In this document: positions 11,318 through 19,952 of the stretch, in pieces
Numbering within the stretch: the stretch's first letter is position 1
Layout: each line of letters opens with the position of its first letter
NCBI GenBank assembly: GCA_001839685.1
Contig: MLAK01000325.1
Location: forward strand, 116,859-180,858
Origin: Tritrichomonas foetus
Lineage: Eukaryota; Parabasalia; Tritrichomonadida; Tritrichomonadidae
DNA length: 64,000 bases
Direction of reading: 5' to 3'
Position numbers and translations under genes: made by a program
The notes under the pieces: model-generated
Told to the model about the DNA's origin: nothing
Database searches by the model: none
The model's input: only the letters and a program-made list of their open reading frames with translations

Positions 11318-11323
11318 TCATTT
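11318..11323 (+). promoter_or_regulatory. Candidate initiator of the BAR-like gene
   Basis: TCATTT, 9 bases upstream of the ATG at 11333, fits the TCA-Y-W initiator pattern and implies a very short leader. Confidence 0.5.
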
Positions 11324-11332
11324 TTTTATTAA

Positions 11333-12628
11333 ATGAAGCCAATTTCATACGAAGAAACTTTCAAAATTATCCCACACGTTAAAGATGTCAATACCAAAGT
11401 TTTGGATAACCTTGTTTCCAAACTTAAGGAATTTACAAGTGGAATAGATCTCCTCATTGCCTCGCTCTTCAAAAATCCTTTCAATTTGCCCACGAAACGA
11501 CAGAAAAAGCTTCTGAAATTTTCGAAAAATGTGAAAGGACAAACCGATTTCGATAATATCGATCCAAATTTCACCAAAATATGGGAAAACATCGCCATCA
11601 AATATTTAAACAAAAATCCAGGCCTTGGCGATCTAAATGAGTCACTCAAAACGATTTTCATTTCCAAATTAACGACTTTGCGAGACGAATACGCTGCTAA
11701 AATGAATCATTTGGAAGCATTATATAATAGCGTTCGAACGATTTTCTACAACGATGAAACAAACTTCAAAAAGGCAGATGGTGCTTATCGTTCACTATGC
11801 CAACAAATCGAAGAGCTTCACCAGAAGATCCAAGCTGAAACCGCCGCTGGAAAGCCAGATGAAATTATCTCCAAATTAAAGCAACAGTTTGCCGAAGCCA
11901 AAAATAATTATATGCCTACGCTTGAAGAGGCAATTTCTGCGAACAAAAAGTTGAATGACGCCCATGCAAAATTTAGCTTAGAATGTGAAAAATTATTATT
12001 GATGTTCGAAGAAATAGATAAGGAAAGGGCTGAAAAGCTGAATGCAATCATGCTTGAATTTGCAGATGCACCACGTGAAATAACTAACGCCAAAAGAGAT
12101 GCGACAAAAGGATTTTTAGATGAAATCCAAGAAATTTTGGCTGTAAATGAAGTTATTCAACCTGAACCAGATGTTGATAACCTCAAACCATTAACTCTGA
12201 TTTTTGAACCAAAATTAGTCAGTTTTTCAATTGATGAATTCCTTGAACCAAAGAAAATATTTTCAACTGACTTAAAACAATCACGCGCTTCACTCAAAAT
12301 GGACTATTCAATAAATAACGATGGAAAAATTGATTTCCCACGCGGTACAATTGTCACAATCGTCGGGACGAAACTGACTAAATCTAAAATTGTGAATGAA
12401 GAAACTGGTCAATGCGCCAAAGTACCAAGTTCAGTACTTCAAAAGGAGCCAAGACTCGATAGAAAGCTTGCCAAACTAAAGGTGGACATTATCGGTGAAA
12501 ACCCTTCTCAAATAACTGCACAAGCAGGACAAACAGTTGTCGTGAACACTATCGAAAATGGAATTGCCAAATGCACCGACATGTACAGCAGGAAGAGCGA
12601 AATACCTGTAGACAATCTTCAAATGTAA
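11333..12628 (+). CDS. BAR/F-BAR-like protein with C-terminal SH3-like segments
   Basis: 431 residues. Residues about 1-270 are long amphipathic helices with the pattern of a BAR/F-BAR domain: an N-terminal helix, KIWENIAIKYLNKNPGLGDL, then the YAAKMNHLEALYN and FKKADGAYRSLCQQIEEL helices. Such domains dimerise into a curved, basic surface that bends membranes. Residues about 325-370 and 385-431 look like small beta-barrels of SH3 type: the first has FPRGTIVTIVG, the second has ITAQAGQTVVVNTIENGIAK followed by EIPVDNL. Both lack the aromatic ALYDY signature, so they are degenerate SH3 folds at best. The probable role is membrane curvature or actin coupling in endocytosis. An initiator supports the start. 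The fold call is by eye; a plain coiled coil is the alternative. Confidence 0.7.
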   Translation: MKPISYEETFKIIPHVKDVNTKVLDNLVSKLKEFTSGIDLLIASLFKNPFNLPTKRQKKLLKFSKNVKGQTDFDNIDPNFTKIWENIAIKYLNKNPGLGDLNESLKTIFISKLTTLRDEYAAKMNHLEALYNSVRTIFYNDETNFKKADGAYRSLCQQIEELHQKIQAETAAGKPDEIISKLKQQFAEAKNNYMPTLEEAISANKKLNDAHAKFSLECEKLLLMFEEIDKERAEKLNAIMLEFADAPREITNAKRDATKGFLDEIQEILAVNEVIQPEPDVDNLKPLTLIFEPKLVSFSIDEFLEPKKIFSTDLKQSRASLKMDYSINNDGKIDFPRGTIVTIVGTKLTKSKIVNEETGQCAKVPSSVLQKEPRLDRKLAKLKVDIIGENPSQITAQAGQTVVVNTIENGIAKCTDMYSRKSEIPVDNLQM

Positions 12629-12877
12629 TTTTTTTTTTTTGATATAATTATGAGAGTTAGTTTAACTAAATAAACAACTTATACTGTTAATTTTATTTGT
12701 TTTAGCTTCTTTATCATATTTTGATTATGTTTGGAGCAAATTCTTTTTTTGAACATTCAACAAGAACAAAAGAATTTGACTGTTTTTAAAATAATAATCA
12801 AAATAGTGTTAAATAATCAAAATATTTTTTAATAATCAAAATAATGTTTAATAATCACTTTCATTTGGGAAAAAGAA

Positions 12878-13822
12878 TTAATCAAAAGCATCATTATCAT
12901 AATCCTGTAAGAAATAAGGTTCTTTTTTCAATTCAGCAATTGAAGCTCTTTTCTCAGGATCTGGTTCAAGACATTTCTTTATAAAGTTTACTTCATCATC
13001 AAGGAAATACCCATTGTCGTAACATGGAGTGTTCTTTTTCTTGTTTTCTTTAATTTGTTCAAGATTAGTCCCTTTAAATGGAGCTGAACCAGATAGCATA
13101 TAGTAAATAATTGCACCAAGAGACCAAATATCGCATTTATTATTACACATTTCTCCTGTATCAATTTCAGGTGCCTGGAACTCAGAAAGAAAATAACTCG
13201 AATAATCAGTATTTTCTTCTGCTTTTTCAACAAGTTTACAAAGTCCAAAATCACCGATTCGGATATTTTTAATATCGCTTCTATATTCAGATAATTCCAA
13301 AAAGATGTCAGCTGGTTTCAAATCACGATGAAGATAATTATGTGAATGAATATATTCAATTGATTCAATAAGTTGACGTGCAATAATTTGCCCTTTGCGA
13401 TGGCTTAAAATGCCATAAACCTCAATTCTATCTTGTAAAGTTTGCTCGTAACGATTTTCAAGAATAACAAAATATTCATCAGTATTATAAGCACCAAGTA
13501 TTTCAGCAATATAATGATTCTTAGAATCTTGTGATGTATGACGAAGTTTGTTCATAGAAACGGCTTCATTACAAGCACGTTGAGAAATTTCATAGTTTTC
13601 ATTATCAGCAAAATGCTTTTTTTTAATAAGTTTGATAACCACTGGCATGGAAGTGTCATCAACAAAATTAACAGTTGTGCCGAAAACTTCAGAAAATCTT
13701 CCACCACCAATATGTATCCATTTTTTCGACACTGATTTAATGGTGTTGGACCCATGCACTAAAATTTCACCAATAAAGTTTATTAAATCTTCAGACAAGT
13801 TATATTTTGTTTTCATTTTCAT
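12878..13822 (-). CDS. Protein kinase with an altered catalytic loop (HRDLKPAD)
   Basis: 314 residues from the chosen start. The kinase domain fills nearly all of it: Gly-rich loop IGGGRFSEVFG (38-48), lysine in VVIK (K64), HRD (165-167), DFG (191-193), APE (217-219), DIWSLG (231-236) and a C-lobe arginine in EKRAS. Ser/Thr type. The catalytic-loop Asn that binds magnesium is Asp here (HRDLKPAD, codon GAC), which would weaken or change metal binding. An in-frame ATG at 13891 would add 23 residues (MTKLIFNLVLFAHSN...), but TCATA touches the ATG at 13822, so that start is preferred. The gene lies just downstream of a second minus-strand kinase; the two are not close relatives. The substrate is unknown. 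Confidence 0.88.
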   Translation of the reverse strand: MKMKTKYNLSEDLINFIGEILVHGSNTIKSVSKKWIHIGGGRFSEVFGTTVNFVDDTSMPVVIKLIKKKHFADNENYEISQRACNEAVSMNKLRHTSQDSKNHYIAEILGAYNTDEYFVILENRYEQTLQDRIEVYGILSHRKGQIIARQLIESIEYIHSHNYLHRDLKPADIFLELSEYRSDIKNIRIGDFGLCKLVEKAEENTDYSSYFLSEFQAPEIDTGEMCNNKCDIWSLGAIIYYMLSGSAPFKGTNLEQIKENKKKNTPCYDNGYFLDDEVNFIKKCLEPDPEKRASIAELKKEPYFLQDYDNDAFD

Positions 13823-13827
13823 TATGA
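13823..13827 (-). promoter_or_regulatory. Candidate initiator of the HRDLKPAD kinase
   Basis: TCATA on the minus strand abuts the ATG at 13822 (TCATAATG). It is the main reason to prefer this start over the upstream ATG at 13891. Confidence 0.4.
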
Positions 13828-13891
13828 TGGAATTTCCTGTAGCAATATTGGAATGGGCAAATAGGACCAAATTGAATATTAATTTGGTCAT

Positions 13892-14423
13892 ACTCTCCTA
13901 AATAGTACAAAATAAATGGTTATATTTCATGACTTTTTGATATCAAATCTATTCAAAATATTTAGCGAAACTTTTTTTTGCACCATCAATTTTCTCAATT
14001 TTTCAGAGCTTTCGATTACACACACTGACTCAGAATTTTTTCACTCAGAGTGAAAAGTGAAGGTCTCAAAATTCGACCACATCAATAATAAACGTGCACA
14101 ATCCCAAATCTTATCGAGCATATTGGAGAATGCATTGCGAAGATTCAGCATTCTCACAAATATATCATTAAAAAAATCCAACGGCAACTTCCTTTCCCGC
14201 CTCAATCGACAAACAAACAAACAAACAAATAAAAAAAAATAAAAAAAAAAAGATAAAGGGGTTATCCTTGTTGGTTTTTAATAGAAATACAAATAACAAT
14301 AACAATAATATGAGGCAGCATTCTACAATTAAAGGAAAAACTGCCAATACAGCTGTACACATAAGCATTACGAACTCAATGCCTTTAATGAAGACATGAC
14401 GATTTTTTGTTGTTTTCATTCAA
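13892..14423. other. Spacer between the two kinase genes
   Basis: About 530 bases with an A-rich tract and short AAAC repeats at 14210-14260. A minus-strand frame at 14168-14419 starts 4 bases after the upstream kinase stop and would encode a Leu/Phe-rich, membrane-like peptide. Part of it is only the translation of the A-rich tract, so it is not called. Confidence 0.45.
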
Positions 14424-15809
14424 TTATGCAACGCTTTGACAGTCTGTATTAAATGTTGTTCGAAGGTAGTCAGCAACATCCTTCATCGTCTGATTTGCTG
14501 AGGGGCCTCCTTGCATGGTCACTTTGCACATCTGCTTGTCTGGACAATCGGTAATTGTGAGATCAACGCATATGTCATCACCAGGAGTATTGAGGACGAT
14601 TGATTTTAGGCCATCTACACTTGTTGATACACAGAATCTACGAGGAAGGAGAAGATTGTTTATTGCTCCATCAACGATGAATGAATTTCCATGGATGATC
14701 TCTTCTTTAATGATTCCAAATCTTTGGTGTGATACGTCTGATATTGGAGGTGAATGCGAAAAGTTATGAATAGAATATTCACTATTTTCAGAAATTGATG
14801 TGAGTTGGGCTTGAATGAGATGATAAATGATTTGACATTGGTTAACGTTTTCTTCACGTAATTGTTCAGATACCCATTCGAATGGCTTCTTGATCATTTC
14901 TGAAGTTCGTGTTAACAAAATGTGATCAGCTGATAAGATTGGCTCAATACAATGGTTCACTGAATCTTCCCTAAATGGAATCTGTTCAAAAAGGGAATTA
15001 CAGCGGATCTCTGAAACTGTTGGACGTTGTGATGGATCTTCATTTAACATTTCACGAATGAGGAGTCCAACATCCATTGGAACTTTAGAGAAATCAATAT
15101 TGTTTACATTGAGGAGATGTGGTTCAGTTCCTCGTTCGGTTGAGAAAGGGCACTTTTGGGCAAAAATTGTGTAAAGTAATACACCAAGACTCCAGATATC
15201 TGCCTTTTGGCCATCATAGGGGATATTTTTGATTACTTCTGGAGCAGTATAGCCATATGAGCCACATGCATGAGAACATTTGTTCAATGAAAATGTCATG
15301 AAATCGAAATCACATAATTTAACTGTGTTGCTTTTGGTTAGGAGAATATTATCAGGCTTGATGTCTCGATGGCAAAGATTGAGGGAATGAAGATATTCTA
15401 CAGCCGATAAAATTTGGTCGAATATTGTCAATAAATTATTTTTCGTGTGTTTTGGACGGTACGGATTTTGGACAGATGGATCATAACAAATGTATGACAA
15501 CAAGTCGTTTTCGAAAAAGTCCATGACTAAAAAAAGCTGTCCAGCGGTTTCAATGGTTTCATAAATTCGCGCAATGTTCGGATGATTCAAAAGTGGAGCT
15601 ATAGTTCCTTCGCCGAAAAGGATATCTGAATATATACGATATCGATTCATCCTACGTTTGGAGATCATTTTGATGGCGCATGGAGAATGATCTGACGAAC
15701 GGAGCGCCGTGTAGATTGATGAAAATGATCCTTTTGCTATGCATGAACCGACCAAATACTTGTGGACTTTGTGGATTTGACAACAGGCAGATTGAAGTGT
15801 AGCGCGCAT
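14424..15809 (-). CDS. CAMK/CAMKL-type protein kinase with DFD in place of DFG
   Basis: 461 residues from ATG 15809; a non-ATG extension to 15818 was dropped. Kinase domain about 16-279: loop IAKGSFSSIY (first glycine replaced by Ala), CAIK lysine K47, HRD (147-149) in CHRDIKPDNIL, DFD (167-169) where DFG is expected, APE (189-191), DIWSLG (204-209). The motif style (HPNIARIYE, YDGQKADIWSLGVLLY) is that of CAMK-like (SNF1/KIN1-type) kinases. The tail (280-461) ends in a segment (about 405-455, with CKVTMQGGPSANQTMKDVAD) that may be a KA1-like membrane or autoinhibitory domain; this is an inference. Gly-to-Asp in DFG alters the activation-loop hinge and could impair activity. TCACA abuts the start codon. 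Confidence 0.9.
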   Translation of the reverse strand: MRATLQSACCQIHKVHKYLVGSCIAKGSFSSIYTALRSSDHSPCAIKMISKRRMNRYRIYSDILFGEGTIAPLLNHPNIARIYETIETAGQLFLVMDFFENDLLSYICYDPSVQNPYRPKHTKNNLLTIFDQILSAVEYLHSLNLCHRDIKPDNILLTKSNTVKLCDFDFMTFSLNKCSHACGSYGYTAPEVIKNIPYDGQKADIWSLGVLLYTIFAQKCPFSTERGTEPHLLNVNNIDFSKVPMDVGLLIREMLNEDPSQRPTVSEIRCNSLFEQIPFREDSVNHCIEPILSADHILLTRTSEMIKKPFEWVSEQLREENVNQCQIIYHLIQAQLTSISENSEYSIHNFSHSPPISDVSHQRFGIIKEEIIHGNSFIVDGAINNLLLPRRFCVSTSVDGLKSIVLNTPGDDICVDLTITDCPDKQMCKVTMQGGPSANQTMKDVADYLRTTFNTDCQSVA

Positions 15810-15814
15810 TGTGA
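15810..15814 (-). promoter_or_regulatory. Candidate initiator of the DFD kinase
   Basis: TCACA on the minus strand directly precedes the ATG (TCACAATG). Another TCATTT lies about 20 bases further upstream. Confidence 0.4.
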
Positions 15815-16775
15815 TCAAATTAGGATGAAATGAAAAATCATTCGGCTTTTTCTTTTGAAAAAAAATATGTTTCTATTGAAATACTAAAATTATTATAGAA
15901 TTTTTTTACATTGCATTGAAAATTCTCAAGTATTTGTATTTAAAAATAAGAAATCTGATTGAAACAGAAAAAGAATTTGAAGGAGAAATTCAAAAGTGAT
16001 TCAATATTGATCTAAATATTGAGAATAATTTTTTGTCATGCATCGAATTGGTCGTTTATTTCAATATATTCTTTTGACAAAAATAAAAATATTTTATTGA
16101 ATTTTAAAAGATTAGTTCTAAAAGAGAAAAAAATAAATAGGAGTATTAAACATGTTCTAGGGGAAGAAAATAAAAACAAAAAGTGATTCTGGCTTTCTGT
16201 GGAGGATTCAAAACATTCAAATAATTGTGAGTTTTTTTGTACTGCTATTATTCAATTTTGTTGAGATGATTTATTAATTCAATCATCACTGTAAAGGGAA
16301 AAATTTAATAGAAAGGGGAAACTGTGACAAGATTCTGGAGATATTATCAATATATCAGAATTTAAAGAATATAATATATTATTTCTTATTTATTAGAAGT
16401 ATAATGCCATTGATAAAGGGATATACATTTTTATTAAACTCAGATCTCATTAGGTTCTCAGAGATTCGGAAAATAAAAAAATAATATTTTTCTTAAGTAA
16501 TTTTTTTGATTGATGTCATACAGAATTCGTGAAGAAATATCATTTGATTCTTTTTTCGAATTTCATTTGAGCATAATTGTGGATATTTTAATTGGAAAGT
16601 GAGTTCGATTTACTTGTTGTTGAAAATCAATGTATTCATTGAATTTTTTTTTGAGTGTTCTTTTTTGAAATATCCTTGAAATTTATTACTGAATTTTTTT
16701 ATGCGAATTCATTGGAGGAAAATGACACAATATCTTTCTTCAACAAGGGACTTTGAATGAGAAAATTAAAAATAT

Positions 16776-16867
16776 AGATATATTTTATATATTATAAAAT
16801 ATATCTATCTAAGATATATTTTATATATTATAAAATATATCTATCTAAGATATATTTTATATATTAT
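16776..16867. repeat. 36-bp tandem repeat whose unit is a near-perfect hairpin
   Basis: Two full 36-base units plus a 20-base partial one. In each full unit the first 31 bases are a perfect inverted repeat: a 14-base arm AGATATATTTTATA, a 3-base loop TAT, and the reverse-complement arm; TATCT-type bases join the units. Stacked hairpins of this kind can form cruciforms and are prone to copy-number change. No protein is encoded. Confidence 0.85.
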
Positions 16868-17401
16868 ATTATTACCAAGTGTTCTATTTCATCGATTGAC
16901 TTTACGATGCGAGATAAATTTTAAACGGAATCTTTTCAATGTGTCTCAAATAATTCATGGCTGTCATTTTTTTTAAAAGATAATGTAACCATTATATCTC
17001 ATGTTGAAAATTGTTAATAGATTATTAATAAAGAATGAATCTATCACAACTTAAGTATATACCTAAAATCACGAAAACAAATCGAAATACAACGAAAATA
17101 TCAGGATATCATTATTGCACATAATCTACAATTCTTTTTCAATTAGTGATATCATTTAATTATGTGAATTAAGAAAATCTAGTATTTGCTTTTTATCTAA
17201 ATAAAAATATATTTTCGAGAAAATGGTGAGGTGGACTAATATTCATCGCTCTAATTAAATCCATTCAAATATTCAATACAAAATATGAAATCCTCTTATC
17301 AAAAGTTTATCAACTAGGCCAAAATTAGCCTTGCTAAATTACGGTTTTCTATTTTTTTATGTTCGAGTTTTTTTAATGAATCATTAATAATTACTCAACC
17401 A

Positions 17402-17716
17402 CAATCACTCAACAAAGATAGTATTCGCAAAATCATCAAAAGTAAACGAGATAACTTCATCACGAATGTCAATGGGCCGATAAATTGTGGTTATTTTCAA
17501 GACATCATTGCATTTTTATTTTGTAATATCACTTCTTTCCATATTTTTGCAAATTTTTCTAATTATCAGAATTCTGAATTTGACAGAATTTTAGCGGTCT
17601 TCATCAAAACACTTTATAATTATGTCAGTAATTTAACTAAGTTCATTTCTACCTTAAATTTAGAAATTTTGCATTTATTCTTTTTGATTTTCGATGAATA
17701 TTTTTTTAATTTTTAA
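17402..17716 (+). pseudogene. Decayed ubiquitin-specific protease (USP) N-box relic
   Basis: A 105-codon stretch with no start codon reads KSKRDNF, then NGPINCGYFQDIIAFLFCN, then a hydrophobic helix and NSEFDRILAVFIKTLYNYVS. This matches the start of USP catalytic domains (G-L-x-N-x-G-x-x-C-Y-x-N-x-x-L-Q-x-L) and can be compared directly with GLINPGYICYLNAILQMLYN in the intact USP gene at 28191-31775. The catalytic Cys is Gln and the following Tyr is Asp. No His box is seen downstream. I read it as a truncated, inactivated copy. Confidence 0.5.
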
Positions 17717-17904
17717 TTCTTTTGAGACTTTTACATTGCATATAGTGTGATATGACGTTTCATTTGCCATCAAGTATTTCTGATGGATCACATGGGTAAT
17801 ATCATTGAAAATTCTCAAAATCTTTTTATTTGAAATACAAATAATAATCTCACTAAAGATGCATTTGAGCACTCAATCACTCCTCCTCACTTTGGAATTC
17901 TGGA

Positions 17905-18057
17905 TCTAGTTCGCTCCCCTCCATCCTCCAAGTCGAAGTGACCCAAAGAACCAGGAAAGTTCACATCATATTACATCTTTGATTTTTACCATTTTTGGCC
18001 TTTATTTGACCTTTCACTTCACAATTACTAAACTCATAGGAAACCAAATATCTATCT
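17905..18057 (-). repeat. Dispersed coding-like repeat, copy B
   Basis: The partner of copy A at 10619-10746, in the same orientation, with roughly 85% matching bases by eye over about 130 bases plus a small insertion (ACATCTTTGATTTTTACCAT versus ACCATTTGATTTTTGG). On the minus strand it reads RYLVSYEFSNCEVKGQIKAK in one frame. Similarity fades on the left near 17921 and on the right near 18057. Confidence 0.65.
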
Positions 18058-18430
18058 ATTTTGATGTTCATTCCATCAAGAGATGTTTTCATTATTGTAT
18101 TATTAAGAAAATATTTCGTTAATTATAGATAAGTAAATATATAATATACCTAATTAATAAATTAAGATATAATAATTTTAAACCGTATTTACATCAACAG
18201 ATAGTTACTAATCATGATTCATCGTATTTTCTCTGAAAGAATCCGATTTCTGCCCTCTGTTCACACCAGCATGGACGATTGGGTAATTTTTGAATCATTA
18301 TTTGACCTTAATTACTCAATTATAACAGCAATTATTCCTGTGAAAAAGTGATTTCAAATAACTTTAGAAAAGTGACTCAATTGACCTTACGTTAAACGAT
18401 ATCTTTTTATCTAAGATTTCACCTTGTTTT

Positions 18431-19663
18431 ATGCCGAAACCAAAAGCGAGCAAAGCTTCAAGCTCATCTTCATCCTCGAGTGACCTTAAAATTCCAAATA
18501 TCAAGGACTCCATTTCTAAATTACCACCGCCTCCCAAAAAACCTCCCACTCCTCCTCCATTGAATCTCCATGTTCGAATAATCCAAGGAAAGAAGCTTCC
18601 AAAGGGAAGTTCGTACGTTTCGGTGAAACTTGGCAAGAAATCCTTCAAAACTAGCCATAAGAAAGGAGAGGCGCCTCTTTGGAACGACGAATTCCATTTT
18701 GAGCATATTAACTTGAGCGACAGTTTAGAGGTTTCCCTTCATGATAGCTCCAAAAAATCACTTGGACAGTTTTCTATTCCAATTTTAGATTTCGAAATCA
18801 ACGGAATTACCGACGAATGGAATATCCTGGAAAAATCGAAATCTGGAGAAATCAGGGCCGCCTTCCAACTTGCCACAACTGAAGAAAAGCCTTTCGAGAA
18901 CTATGAACCTGACTTAAATGCTGATATTCAAGAAAAGAAAGATGAAAAGAAGAAAGACGATAAAAAGAAGCAGCACAAGAATACGAACGATAAATCTGAT
19001 GATAAACACAAGAAAGATGATAAGCGCAAAGATGAAGGTAAGAATAAAAAGAAGGATAAAAACAAAAAAGATGATAAGAACAAAAAAGATGATAAACACA
19101 AAGATGAAGGTAAGAATAAAAAGAAGGATAAAAACAAAGATGGAGAAAAGGAGAAACAAAAAGAATGCAATTTCTCATTCGGTTCTTATTCGTCTGACTT
19201 TTCAACAAGCTTTACTGGCTATACCGATTGGACACAATCACTATCATCGCTCTCCTCAAGTGATTTCGAACACCATAAAAAGCACGCTAAAGTTTACTTC
19301 GAAGAGAAGCCGCGTAGAAATATGAAATTGAATGCAAAAATTGTAAAGATTAAAGGAGTTGAAAGTGGACTACGTGTTAAAGTTAACCAGCTTGGTAAAT
19401 TCAAGCCAAAGAGGTTTGAATTTATTTCAGACACTTCAGAAAAATCTGACTTTACTATTGAAAAAATCAAATTAGGTGACACAGTTCAATTCACATTAAT
19501 TAATGGAAATAATGAAGGTCTTGCAGTCACAAGTGTACCACTAAAGAAGATTGATGAGCAAGAAAAAGGTGAAAAGAAATTCGCTCTTCATTCTTTGACA
19601 AATCCAGATGAAAAGATCGGTTCAATTGTTCTCAAGTTCGACCTACAAGTGAAGTATGTGTAA
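18431..19663 (+). CDS. C2 - Lys-rich linker - C2-like protein
   Basis: 410 residues. An N-terminal Ser/Pro-rich leader is followed by a C2 domain (about 43-146: LNLHVRIIQGKKLPKGSSYV, then a PLWNDEFHFE strand, then SLEVSLHD). C2 domains bind membranes or proteins. The calcium-binding Asp residues are mostly missing (KGSSYV where SDPYV is usual; HDSSKKS in loop 3), so calcium-independent binding is likely. Residues about 165-245 are a Lys/Asp/Glu-rich linker that includes a 72-bp internal duplication (19028 and 19100). Residues about 295-408 form a second beta-rich C2-like domain (LNAKIVKIKGVESGLRVKVN ... IGSIVLKFDLQVK). The likely role is a peripheral membrane scaffold. The start is the first ATG; TCACC nearby is only a near-match to the initiator. 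Confidence 0.85.
   Translation: MPKPKASKASSSSSSSSDLKIPNIKDSISKLPPPPKKPPTPPPLNLHVRIIQGKKLPKGSSYVSVKLGKKSFKTSHKKGEAPLWNDEFHFEHINLSDSLEVSLHDSSKKSLGQFSIPILDFEINGITDEWNILEKSKSGEIRAAFQLATTEEKPFENYEPDLNADIQEKKDEKKKDDKKKQHKNTNDKSDDKHKKDDKRKDEGKNKKKDKNKKDDKNKKDDKHKDEGKNKKKDKNKDGEKEKQKECNFSFGSYSSDFSTSFTGYTDWTQSLSSLSSSDFEHHKKHAKVYFEEKPRRNMKLNAKIVKIKGVESGLRVKVNQLGKFKPKRFEFISDTSEKSDFTIEKIKLGDTVQFTLINGNNEGLAVTSVPLKKIDEQEKGEKKFALHSLTNPDEKIGSIVLKFDLQVKYV
19028..19138 (+). repeat. 72-bp in-gene duplication in the Lys-rich linker
   Basis: A 39-base stretch beginning AAAGATGAAGGTAAGAATAA occurs at 19028 and again at 19100, in phase (72 bases, 24 codons). It shows recent growth of the charged linker by tandem duplication. 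Confidence 0.75.
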
Positions 19664-19952
19664 GAAATCAATTCCAGAACTAAGTAATAAATATAAAAAA
19701 ATTAAAATTATTGATAATAAATATGAATTAATACAAATATTCTTAAGATAAATAATATTCAGATATATTCTTCTAGTGAGAACATTTGCGTTATGTTTAT
19801 GAATATTTTACTTTTCATCACGCTAAATTTAGAATGAAAAGTAAAATAAAGTTAGTTAGTTTCCCTATCTAGATAAACAAATAAAAGAATAATAAAAGAT
19901 ATAATCATATAAAGAAAAATGAAAATAATAGTCATTTATTCAAAATCTATAG

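Larger units (their letters stand above)
15815..18430. other. 2.6-kb gene-poor region with repeats and a relic
   Basis: No intact gene. It contains a palindromic 36-bp tandem repeat (16776-16867), a decayed ubiquitin-protease fragment (17402-17716) and copy B of the dispersed repeat (about 17921-18057). The remainder is AT-rich with many T/A runs. Confidence 0.5.

Noticed and set aside
14168..14419. 83-residue hydrophobic frame next to the DFD kinase stop
   Set aside because: Much of it is the translation of an A-rich tract and AAAC repeats; no initiator or family.
18852..19208. Overlapping Leu/Phe/Ser-rich minus-strand frames
   Set aside because: Mirror frames of the Lys-rich linker in the C2 protein.
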